From JBCDBH01 sp039184055 (lineage in GTDB: Bacteria; Acidobacteriota; Thermoanaerobaculia; Multivoradales; J023), in NCBI GenBank assembly GCA_039184055.1, contig JBCDBH010000023.1, positions 1 through 30,944 of the forward strand: 30,944 nt of DNA, written 5' to 3'. Position numbers and translations under genes: made by a program. This document shows positions 23,860 to 30,944 of the stretch, piece by piece. Numbering within the stretch: position 1 is the stretch's first letter; each line of letters begins with the position of its first letter. The notes below the pieces were generated by a model. It worked only from the letters and a program-made list of their open reading frames with translations. It searched no databases and was not told the origin of the DNA.

Positions 23860-25095
23860 TTAGAATGAGTAGCTCGACCAGAGCATCACCTTTTGCGTGT
23901 CGGTCGAGAATTCGTCGGCGTCGTAGACCGCGACTTTGAGCGCGAAGGTCTGTTTCCACGGAGTGGTGTAGACGAGCTCGCCATCGATCTCGGTGCCGTA
24001 GTCGATATCGCCACTATGCGAAGTGAAGTCGTGGTAGACCACCGCGTAGCGCCACGACGAGCCGAGGGTGCCTTTGAAGCGAACGTAGAGCGTCTCGAGC
24101 CCGGCATCGGGCGTGCGGAGGAATTTGTCCGCCCAGCCGTTCCATTTGTGGAGGGTGGACAGCGGGGTTTGAAAGGCCAAGGCGCCGTCACCGCGATCGC
24201 CGAGCACTTCCCAGGTCAGATCGATACCCCAGCCCTTGCCTTGGCCGCCGATCGACGCCAGAAAGTAGTCGGTGTCGATGGTCGCCGGGTTGTCGCCCTG
24301 ATCGTCCTGTTGCGCGGCTTCGAGCTCGAAACGCAGGGCAAAACGGTCACTCAACGGGACTTTGCCGGTGTATTCGATGCCATAGGTCGCGGTGGAGAGC
24401 AGACGAAGGTCGTCGTAATCGAGCCAGAAGCCGTACGGGGCGAGCTTGTGGTCCTTGGCGAGGGTGATCGGGAGATGGAAGAGATGGCTTTCCATCTCTT
24501 GGCGATCACCGAAGATACGTCGCACCGCGGTGGCGAAGGTGTAGTCGAGCTTGATTTTCGGGCTGAGATCGGCGGCGATCCGCAGGGCGTCGAAGCTCTG
24601 GTGGTTCTGCCGCCAGGCGACGGCGCCGACAAAGCGCTGATCGCCGATGTTGATCGCCTGACGACCGGCGGTGACGGTGATCCGGTCGTTGCGCCATCGT
24701 AGGTAGGCTTGGTTGATCTCGGTGAGCGCCGGATCGGCGACTACCGGCACGCCACGGACGTCATTGCTCAACGAGCCCGCGCCGGCGTTGTTGTAATTGT
24801 CGTCGTCGAAGATCGGGGTGACGTCTTCGGCTTCGAGAAAGGCGCTGAAGCCGCGATATTCACCGGTGCGGTACGACAGCGACGTACGCAAGGTCGAGGC
24901 TTCGGCCTCGTCGGCAAAGCCGTCGTCGTCGACGCCTTCGAAGCGATAGCGCAGGGAGATCTTGACTTTGCCGCCTTTGAGGGCGTCGACAAAGCTGAGC
25001 TCTTTAGAAGTGTTGTCGTTGGCGAGTGCGCTCGAAGCAAAGAGAAGAAAGGACGCCGCGCACACCAGGATCGAGGTTCGGATACGAATGGTCAT
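23860..25095 (-). CDS. Alginate-export-type outer-membrane porin
   Basis: A 411-residue protein with a Sec signal peptide ending SSALA (residue 25) and a barrel of short amphipathic strands closing with WSSYSF. Internal segments such as RYRFEGVDDDGFADEAEASTLRTSLSYRTGEY, INQAYLRWRNDRITVTAGRQAINIGDQRFVGAVAWRQNHQSFDALR match the alginate_exp porin family, which carries many solutes besides alginate. ATG 25095 has GGAGG 9 bases upstream and overlaps the stop of the NapB-like gene by 4 bp. In this operon it would supply nitrate, nitrite or another small molecule across the outer membrane; this is inferred. Confidence 0.85.
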   Translation of the reverse strand: MTIRIRTSILVCAASFLLFASSALANDNTSKELSFVDALKGGKVKISLRYRFEGVDDDGFADEAEASTLRTSLSYRTGEYRGFSAFLEAEDVTPIFDDDNYNNAGAGSLSNDVRGVPVVADPALTEINQAYLRWRNDRITVTAGRQAINIGDQRFVGAVAWRQNHQSFDALRIAADLSPKIKLDYTFATAVRRIFGDRQEMESHLFHLPITLAKDHKLAPYGFWLDYDDLRLLSTATYGIEYTGKVPLSDRFALRFELEAAQQDDQGDNPATIDTDYFLASIGGQGKGWGIDLTWEVLGDRGDGALAFQTPLSTLHKWNGWADKFLRTPDAGLETLYVRFKGTLGSSWRYAVVYHDFTSHSGDIDYGTEIDGELVYTTPWKQTFALKVAVYDADEFSTDTQKVMLWSSYSF

Positions 25096-25643
25096 AGAAA
25101 TACCTCCGTGGTCTTCTGCTCCACGTGGCACTGCTGACACGGCGTGCGTTCTGGGTGATCAGTGCGAATCTCCTCTCGAGCTGCTGGACCACTGTGACAA
25201 GCCTGACAGTTCTCACGCATGAAGACCTTGTGTGGGATGACCGGAGGAGCAAACTCATGCAGCTGCCGGCCTTGCCGCAGGTCTTGGCGAAGTCCGGCAA
25301 AGCTGTTCCGTGCGAATGGCTCGGCGGGTTCCTGAAAGACGTGGCATTGCTGGCAGTACGAGAGCGCGCTCATTCCGGCGGTCTCTTCGTGCGGTGACGG
25401 GGGCGCGAAGCCGAGCCCGTCGACCGCCATACCTTGCCGATTGTGGCACGTGATGCACGCCATGCCCTGATTCGTGTGCGGAATGACCGGTGGCGCGCCG
25501 TCGAAGAGGCGGCGTTCAGCACGCTCGAGCGCAGCGGTTTTGACGACTCCGGGGCGGTCGGGAACCGGTACCCCGGAGTCGGTCGAGGGGCTGCACGCGG
25601 TCAAAATCAGCAGCACGCCGACAAAGCCGAGCGGGGTGCGCAC
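25092..25643 (-). CDS. Tetrahaem lipoprotein, internally duplicated NapB
   Basis: A 183-residue protein with a lipobox LTAC (Cys17) and four CXXCH motifs at 63-67, 97-101, 146-150 and 169-173. It consists of two similar halves, each with PPVIPH (51-56, 133-138), CXXCH, a lone histidine (85, 163) and CQQCHV (97-102, 169-174). One such half is the pattern of NapB, the two-haem partner of NapA, which also begins RRLYDGAPP. This protein is thus a NapB duplication with four haems, anchored in a membrane by lipid. The GTG at 25643 is the likely start because a normal lipoprotein signal follows; the frame is open further upstream through the foldback element. It lies right after napA and should deliver electrons to it. 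Confidence 0.85.
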   Translation of the reverse strand: MRTPLGFVGVLLILTACSPSTDSGVPVPDRPGVVKTAALERAERRLFDGAPPVIPHTNQGMACITCHNRQGMAVDGLGFAPPSPHEETAGMSALSYCQQCHVFQEPAEPFARNSFAGLRQDLRQGRQLHEFAPPVIPHKVFMRENCQACHSGPAAREEIRTDHPERTPCQQCHVEQKTTEVFL

Positions 25644-25826
25644 TAGCCTGCATGTCTCACCAAACGTCGTAGCGAGGCGTGGAAACGTGCGTGAGATCTG
25701 GGCAGCGCAGGGCTGAGCGACCGTAGGCGTACCCGAGGTACGTCGAGGGAGCGAAGAGCGAGCACGCTCAGAGATTGCATGCGTTTGCGCCCCGTAGCCG
25801 GCGGGCTGGTGAGACATGCAGGCTAG
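25643..25826. repeat. 184-bp foldback element with 20-bp terminal inverted repeats
   Basis: The arms 25643-25662 and 25807-25826 are perfect 20-bp complements (CTAGCCTGCATGTCTCACCA at the left). The centre, 25729-25741, is another small palindrome (GTACC-CGA-GGTAC) whose midpoint coincides with that of the arms. Shorter complementary blocks lie between, for example CTGAGCG (25713-25719) with CGCTCAG (25765-25771). One end contains the napA stop codon and the other touches the GTG of the NapB-like gene. It resembles a MITE or other palindromic repeat family; only one copy is in the window. Confidence 0.8.
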
Positions 25827-28177
25827 GCTTTCTCGACGCGTACCGCGCATTTCTTGAAGTCCGGTTCTTTAGAGATATTGTCCATCGCGTCGAGCGTCAG
25901 CTCGTTGATGCGCTTCGCCTCGTCGTAGAACGGTACGAAGACCGTGCCGCGTGGTGGCTGACCACGCTGGTCGACCTGCGCGACGAGCTCGAGCTTCCCG
26001 CGTCGCGAGACGACTCGCACTCGGTCGCCGTTTTTGACACCGAGCGCAATGGCATCGGCCCGATTGAGCTCGACAAAGGCATCGGGTGCCGCCTGGTGGA
26101 GCTGATCGACTCGCCGCGTCATCGAGCCAGTGTGCCAATGCTCGAGGATGCGACCGGTGGTGAGCCAGTAGGGATAGTCGTCGTCCGGGATTTCCGCCGG
26201 CGGGTGGTAGGGACGCAGCCACAAGGCGGCTTTTTCGCCGTAGCCCTTTGCTTTGTAGAAGTGCACGCCCGCGTCCTTTTCGACGTACGGGTCGTGACCG
26301 GCGGCGTAGCGATAACGAGTCTCTTTGCCGTCGATCACCGGCCACATCAAACCGCGCGTGTCTTTGAGCTGCTGATAGCTCGCCAGGTCTTTGCCGACGC
26401 CGAGGGTGAAGCTCCGGTATTCCTCGTACATGGCCTCGTGCCAGTCACCTTCCCAGGGGAAGAGGTGGCCCATACCCATGCGCTTCGCCACTTCGACGAA
26501 TTGCCAGGCGTCTTCTTTCGCCTCGCCCGGGGGCTCGACCATCTTGTTCCAATGCTGCGAGCGTCGTTCGGTGTTGCCGAAGACACCTTCGCGTTCGATC
26601 CAGGCCGCCGAGGGCAGTACCAAATCGGCCACCGCCGTGGTCGGCGTCGGGTAGATGTCGGAGACCACCAGGAAACGGCCGTCACCCGGTTTGCGCTCGA
26701 AGCGGTGCAGATTGGGCAAGCTCACCCATGGATTGGTGGTTTGCACCCATAGAGCCTTGAGGTCGCCACGCGCGAAGGCGCGAAACATGTCGACCGTGTG
26801 GTAACCGGGTTTGGGATTGATCGTTCCCGGTTCGAGCCCCCAAATCTCCTCGGTCTTGGCGCGGTGATCGGCGTTCATCACCACCATGTCGGCGGGGAGG
26901 CGGTTCGACAAGGTGCCGACCTCGCGCGCCGTGCCACAGGCCGAAGGCTGACCGGTGAGGCTGAACGGGTTGGCTCCGGGGCGACCGATTTTGCCGGTGA
27001 TGAGGTGCAGGTCGTTGATCAGGTTGTTCATCCACGTGCCACGCACGTGTTGGTTGACCCCCATGCACCACAGGCTCACCGTGCCACGATTCGGCGCGCC
27101 GTAGATCTCGGCGAGCGCGCGGATTTGCGCTGTAGCGACTCCGGTGATCTCGCTGACCCTCTCCGGCGTGTAGGCGGCCACGAACTCACGTAGCTCTTCG
27201 AACGAGCTTTCCCGGGCTTTGTCCTTGAAGGTGTAGCGTTCGGCCTGGTCGCCGGCGATGCCGTAGCCGATCGTCTCGACATCTTCGATGCCGCGACGAA
27301 AGACGACATTCTCCTCGATGAACGCCCTGTCGACCTGGTTGTTGGCGATCAGGAGATGGAGGATGCCGTTGGCCAGAGCGAGATCGGTGCCGGGGCGGAA
27401 TTGCACGTAGAGATCGGCGTAGTCGCTGGTCGGGGTGCGACGGGTGGCGAGATCGACGATACGCACGTCGGGGTTGTTGCGTTTGGTTTCGAGCATCCGA
27501 CTGAACAGCACCGGATGCGCCTCGGCCATGTTGTTGCCCCACAGGACGAAATCGTCCCCGGCCTCGAAATCGTCGTAGCAGCCCATGGGCTCGTCGCTTT
27601 GGAATTGCGTCATGAACCCCATCACCGCGCTGGCCATACACAGCCGGGCGTTGGGATCGAGGTTGTTCGAGCGCATGCCGCCCTTGACCCATTTCGACGC
27701 AGCGTAGCCGTCGTGGACCGTCCACTGACCCGAGCCGTAGACGCCCACCGCTTCGGGACCGTGTTCGTCGAGCGCGCGCTGGTATTCCGATGCGATCAGA
27801 TCGAGCGCGTCGTCCCACGAGATCTCTTCTTCTCCACCATCGGCGTGCCGGCGGAGCGGTCGGAGCAAGCGATCTTCGCCGGTCATGAAGGCCGGGAGGT
27901 GGTAGCCCTTGACACAGAGCAGACCGCGGTTGACCGGGCTCGCCTCGTCGCCACGGACCGCCATCACCTTGCCGTCGTGCAGACCGACCTCGACACCACA
28001 GCCGGTGCCACAGAAACGGCACGGTGCCTTGTCCCAGGTCAGATCGGCCTCGCGCAGGGCGTCGGTGGCGCCGTTGCGGTCGAGCTGATCCGCACGGTCG
28101 CGGTCGCCACACGACACGGCCACCACCGGCGCTCCGCTGCCGAGGATCTTGATAAAGGTCCGGCGATCGACGCTCAT
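25823..28177 (-). CDS. napA: Periplasmic nitrate reductase catalytic subunit
   Basis: A 784-residue Mo-bis-MGD enzyme reducing nitrate to nitrite in the periplasm. A Tat signal (DRRTFIKILGSG) starts the protein; the VSC at 21-23 could even be a Tat-lipoprotein cut site. Cys53, Cys56, Cys60 and Cys88 (CRFCGTGCG and LLCVKG) bind the [4Fe-4S] cluster, and Cys180 in NARLCMASAV is the molybdenum ligand. DEPMGCYDDFE and GVNQHVRGTWMNNLI are typical NapA segments, separating it from Nas and Nar enzymes. AGGAGGTG precedes ATG 28177. napD, napC, napG and napH are not in the window. Its stop codon lies inside the foldback element. Confidence 0.95.
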   Translation of the reverse strand: MSVDRRTFIKILGSGAPVVAVSCGDRDRADQLDRNGATDALREADLTWDKAPCRFCGTGCGVEVGLHDGKVMAVRGDEASPVNRGLLCVKGYHLPAFMTGEDRLLRPLRRHADGGEEEISWDDALDLIASEYQRALDEHGPEAVGVYGSGQWTVHDGYAASKWVKGGMRSNNLDPNARLCMASAVMGFMTQFQSDEPMGCYDDFEAGDDFVLWGNNMAEAHPVLFSRMLETKRNNPDVRIVDLATRRTPTSDYADLYVQFRPGTDLALANGILHLLIANNQVDRAFIEENVVFRRGIEDVETIGYGIAGDQAERYTFKDKARESSFEELREFVAAYTPERVSEITGVATAQIRALAEIYGAPNRGTVSLWCMGVNQHVRGTWMNNLINDLHLITGKIGRPGANPFSLTGQPSACGTAREVGTLSNRLPADMVVMNADHRAKTEEIWGLEPGTINPKPGYHTVDMFRAFARGDLKALWVQTTNPWVSLPNLHRFERKPGDGRFLVVSDIYPTPTTAVADLVLPSAAWIEREGVFGNTERRSQHWNKMVEPPGEAKEDAWQFVEVAKRMGMGHLFPWEGDWHEAMYEEYRSFTLGVGKDLASYQQLKDTRGLMWPVIDGKETRYRYAAGHDPYVEKDAGVHFYKAKGYGEKAALWLRPYHPPAEIPDDDYPYWLTTGRILEHWHTGSMTRRVDQLHQAAPDAFVELNRADAIALGVKNGDRVRVVSRRGKLELVAQVDQRGQPPRGTVFVPFYDEAKRINELTLDAMDNISKEPDFKKCAVRVEKA

Positions 28178-28208
28178 CGCTTCACCTCCTGAGTCACCCG
28201 GGGTTGGC

Positions 28209-29861
28209 TCATTTCGTACCGACCGGAGCAGCCGCGCCCGCCTCGCCGTAGCGTTCGTCCATGGCTTCGCGGATCTGGTGCATTTGCTCGGCGGCACCTT
28301 CCTCGAACCACTCGTGCTCTGGGCGGGCGAGGATCTCGTCGATCAGCGCCTCGACACGCTCGGCGCCAGCGCGGTTGGAGGTTTCTTCGCAGATCTCGCG
28401 GGCTTGCGGGATCAGCTCCATGTAGAAGCGCTCGGCGACCTCGTACATACCGTGCCAATGGGTGTAGTCGGGGGCCATCATCGAGGCGCCGTGACGGGCA
28501 CGCCGGCCCTCGTGGTGCCAGAGGTAGAACCACGTCCATTCGATTTCTTCGTCGAATTGCGTTTCGGTCAGCAGACCTTCCGCCGTCAGCGCCTTGACGA
28601 TCGCCTGTCCGGGTTTGGCGAATTTCTCGTTGTAGAGAATCACCAAATCGTCGTACTGCTGGTAGAAGGCGGTGACGTAGTCGGTGGTGTGACAGTGCGA
28701 GCACACCGCCTGCATCCGCGTACGTTTGGCCTGCCAGGTGTCGGCGATCAGCTCACGACGCTCGGCCGGATCGGTGGACTTGACGATCTTGCCGTTGATG
28801 TCGGTATCCATGACCAGGCTGACCGGTGGACGGTTGGTCCAGGAAATCCGCTCACCCGGATCATGGGTGATCTTGCCGCCGTTACGCGAATGCCCCGACA
28901 TGTGACACGTGGCGCAGGTCGGGGCCTGGCTGTAGTCCTGGCCAAGCACCCAGGTGTCGTTGGCCAGCTTCATGTCGTCTTTGAGGTCGCGGTAGGCCAC
29001 GCCGTGCTTCGACTCTTCGAAGATCTCTTTTTGCGGATGGTCGGGACCGAGATGGCATTTGCCACAATTCTCGGGCTGACGGGCGCGACGCGGCGAGAAG
29101 TCGTGCCGGCTGTGACAGGCCGAGCAGGAGCCACGCGAGCCGTCCATGTTGAGGCGGCCGATACCGGTGTTGGGCCAGGTTCCGGCGTGGAATTTCGGCT
29201 TGCCGGTGGGGTCCTTGACGATGCGCGCCACGGCTTCGAGATTGGTCGGTCTGCCGGTCTCGTCGGGCTGCAGATCGTCGACCGTGATCATGCCGCCGTC
29301 GGTCGATTCGAAGGCCACTTTCGAGCCATGGCATTGTTGACAACCCAAGAAGGCGCTGGCCAAACCGTTGACCGACTCGACTGCTCGTCCCGGGGTCGGT
29401 GAGTGTGGATTGAACGGCACGCGTGAGCCCTCGACGGTCTCGGCGAGAAAGTTGTCGAGCGACGCCAGGATGTTGCCACCGGCGGCGTGATGACTGCGTT
29501 CGAATTCCTTGGCGACGTCGCCATGACAGGTGGCGCAGTCACGCGGTGTGACGATCGTCGCGATGGTGACACCGTAGTGGACGAAAGCGTCGGCGTCATC
29601 GGTGTGCGCGGTATGACAGTCGACACAACCGACACCCTTGACCGCGTGGGTCGAATCTTCCCAATGCGCGACGATGCCGGGTGTGCCCTGGACGTGGCAG
29701 TCGACACATTGACGGGAGCTGGCCGGCACGGCTACCGAATGCGCGCTCAGCCCGGCCTCTTGGGCGCGTCGCACCACCTCCAGGCGCTGGACGAAGATCA
29801 GCGAGACGAGAAAGAGAGCCGAAAGAACGATCAATACGGTACGTTTCTGCTCGAGTGTCAT
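28209..29861 (-). CDS. Octahaem cytochrome c, hydroxylamine oxidoreductase family
   Basis: A 550-residue exported protein with an N-terminal hydrophobic helix (8-25) that may stay as anchor. Eight CXXCH motifs start at Cys52, 79, 109, 174, 246, 266, 316 and 387. The long helical C-terminal region contains HGASMMAPDYTHWHGMYE, typical of the HAO family. Members oxidise hydroxylamine or hydrazine, or run in reverse and reduce nitrite; the latter need no tyrosine cross-link to haem 4. Tyr466 and Tyr473 lie in the region where the cross-linking tyrosine occurs, but eye alignment cannot decide. Because it sits between cytochrome b and napA, it may reduce the nitrite that NapA makes, or handle hydroxylamine or NO. 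No CXXCK haem of NrfA type is present. Confidence 0.9.
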   Translation of the reverse strand: MTLEQKRTVLIVLSALFLVSLIFVQRLEVVRRAQEAGLSAHSVAVPASSRQCVDCHVQGTPGIVAHWEDSTHAVKGVGCVDCHTAHTDDADAFVHYGVTIATIVTPRDCATCHGDVAKEFERSHHAAGGNILASLDNFLAETVEGSRVPFNPHSPTPGRAVESVNGLASAFLGCQQCHGSKVAFESTDGGMITVDDLQPDETGRPTNLEAVARIVKDPTGKPKFHAGTWPNTGIGRLNMDGSRGSCSACHSRHDFSPRRARQPENCGKCHLGPDHPQKEIFEESKHGVAYRDLKDDMKLANDTWVLGQDYSQAPTCATCHMSGHSRNGGKITHDPGERISWTNRPPVSLVMDTDINGKIVKSTDPAERRELIADTWQAKRTRMQAVCSHCHTTDYVTAFYQQYDDLVILYNEKFAKPGQAIVKALTAEGLLTETQFDEEIEWTWFYLWHHEGRRARHGASMMAPDYTHWHGMYEVAERFYMELIPQAREICEETSNRAGAERVEALIDEILARPEHEWFEEGAAEQMHQIREAMDERYGEAGAAAPVGTK

Positions 29862-29913
29862 GAGGCGATTTCCTTCGGCGACGATTGATTGGGCATGTCA
29901 GGTCGAGAGCGGC

Positions 29914-30944
29914 TCAATGGGCGACGACGGCTTCCCAGACGGTCAGCGCGATGATGGTGAGAACACCGAAGATGCCGATCCAAACGCTGATCTCGGGGCG
30001 TTTGGTCTTGCGGCGCAGGAAGTCGTCGATAAACGGCCAGGCGAACATGGTGAAGACGATGAAACCGGTCGAGAGCACCGCGAAGGTGCCCGGGAAGAGC
30101 TTGAGCCAGCGAAAGGTGACGTAGAAGAACCACTCGGGCTTGATGATTTCGGGCGTCACCAGGGGATTCGCCGCCGGGCCCATGGTTACCGGCGCGACGC
30201 AGGCGAGCGTGGTGAGCACGATCATCAAGAACAAGCCGATGGTCAGCTCGCTGATGATGTGGTCGGGGAAGAAGTTGAAGGTCTTCGGCTTGTCTTTGGG
30301 CTCGTCGGCGAACTCGAACTCGGTCACGCCCTGCACCCGAATGATCATGATGTGCACGATCACGAGAAGGGTGAGGAGCGTCGGCAGGACGGCCGCGTGG
30401 AGCACGAAGAAGCGTGACAGCGTGTGCTGGTTATAGCCGTCGCCACCGAGCAAAAAGACCTTCATGAAGTCGCCGACGACCGGCACGCTACCGGCGATAT
30501 TGGCACCGACCGCGGCGCCCCAATACGACAATTGCTCATAGACCAGGCAATAGCCGGTGAAACCGAGCATGAGGGTGGTGATGAGCAAGATCATGCCCAC
30601 CATCCAATTGATCTCGCGTGGCTTACGGTACGCGCCGGTGAAATAGACCCGCATCTGGTGCAGGATCACCGCCGCCACCATGAGCGTGGCGCCCCATTTG
30701 TGAACGCCCCGGATCAGCCAGCCAAAAGCCGCCTCTTCGGTGATGTAGCGCACCGATTCGTATGCCGTCTCGGGAGCCGGCTGGTAGTAGAACGCCAGCA
30801 AGATCCCGGTGACGATCTGCACCACGAAGAGATACGCCGGTGTGCCACCGAGAGCGAACCACCACCGTTTGAGATGGTTGGGAACCGGCTCGTTGGTCAG
30901 CTCGCGAATCTGCTCGCCCGAGACGGGCAGCCGTTCTTGAAACC
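29914..30944 (-). CDS. Cytochrome b of a bc/b6f-type complex, 5' end outside window
   Basis: The frame is open at the right edge and ends with TGA at 29914; 343 residues are visible. Haem ligands are VHKW and the histidine 14 residues later (ILHQ), then VLHA and a second histidine 15 residues later (IVHI), the b6-type spacing. A C-terminal part with PEWFFYVTFRWLKLFPG, the counterpart of PEWY in subunit IV, is fused to it, as in several non-cyanobacterial bc complexes. The visible N-terminus NEPVPNHLKRWWFALGG is the usual region before helix A. It oxidises quinol and would need a Rieske protein and a cytochrome c, expected beyond the edge. It stands 52 bp before the octahaem gene. Confidence 0.93.
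   Translation of the reverse strand, partial: FQERLPVSGEQIRELTNEPVPNHLKRWWFALGGTPAYLFVVQIVTGILLAFYYQPAPETAYESVRYITEEAAFGWLIRGVHKWGATLMVAAVILHQMRVYFTGAYRKPREINWMVGMILLITTLMLGFTGYCLVYEQLSYWGAAVGANIAGSVPVVGDFMKVFLLGGDGYNQHTLSRFFVLHAAVLPTLLTLLVIVHIMIIRVQGVTEFEFADEPKDKPKTFNFFPDHIISELTIGLFLMIVLTTLACVAPVTMGPAANPLVTPEIIKPEWFFYVTFRWLKLFPGTFAVLSTGFIVFTMFAWPFIDDFLRRKTKRPEISVWIGIFGVLTIIALTVWEAVVAH

Noticed and set aside
25644..25850. Extension of the NapB-like protein upstream to 25850
   Set aside because: The extra residues are the translated foldback element and the end of napA; a complete lipoprotein signal starts at GTG 25643.
28209..29861. Nitrite reductase NrfA as identity of the multihaem protein
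   Set aside because: There are eight CXXCH motifs and no CXXCK, and the C-terminal helical region is HAO-like.
1..30944. CRISPR arrays, tRNA, rRNA, transposases or prophage genes
   Set aside because: None was recognised on either strand; the only array-like repeats are short coding duplications.

Overview
The window is a gene-dense chromosomal segment from a GC-rich Gram-negative bacterium. Outer-membrane porins, Tat and Sec signal sequences, a periplasmic nitrate reductase, multihaem c cytochromes, a b6-type cytochrome b with a fused C-terminal half and a ba3-type oxidase all point to a respiratory, probably facultatively aerobic organism. The presence of Rex, and the mixture of gene families, would fit Acidobacteriota, Myxococcota and relatives or some Pseudomonadota. 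The sequence alone does not settle the phylum. No rRNA, tRNA, CRISPR array or transposase was seen.

Layout. (1) 1-577: a junction. A plus-strand fragment resembling HxsD abuts a minus-strand DnaQ-type exonuclease that loses its C-terminal third. (2) 581-7699, minus strand: a tightly overlapping signalling operon of sigma-54 activator, small membrane protein, symporter-fused histidine kinase (CbrA/CrbS type), lone receiver, degenerate kinase-like protein and cNMP/CBS/DUF294 protein. (3) 7700-13092, plus strand: a good sigma-54 promoter, an OprO/P-type porin, a DUF4212 small subunit interrupted by an in-frame TAA, a VC_2705-type Na+/organate symporter, then acetyl-CoA synthetase. Regions 2 and 3 together form a self-contained short-chain acid sensing, uptake and activation island. 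(4) 13215-14281: ECF sigma factor with a membrane anti-sigma-like partner. (5) 14272-17259, minus: a flavinylation operon (outer-membrane barrel, Tat-exported FMN-binding protein, ApbE, DUF4405 membrane protein). (6) 17673-18326: rex. (7) 18399-21496, plus: polysaccharide deacetylase followed by ketoreductase, ACP, hotdog dehydratase and a FabL-like enoyl reductase, which is the reductive half of fatty-acid synthesis without a condensing enzyme. (8) 21497-30944, minus: one long respiratory operon read from the right edge: cytochrome b, octahaem HAO-family protein, NapA, a tetrahaem lipoprotein that is an internally duplicated NapB, an alginate-export-type porin, and ba3 oxidase subunits IIa, II and I.

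How the parts work together. The acetate-type island would import a small organic acid, activate it to acyl-CoA and feed reducing power to respiration. The respiratory operon could pass quinol electrons through a b6-like complex either to nitrate/nitrite chemistry (NapA plus the HAO-family protein) or to oxygen (ba3). The most unusual points are the combined Nap-HAO-cytochrome b-ba3 operon, the duplicated NapB, the 184-bp foldback element placed exactly between napA and that gene, the stop codon inside the DUF4212 gene, and the orphan reductive fatty-acid module.
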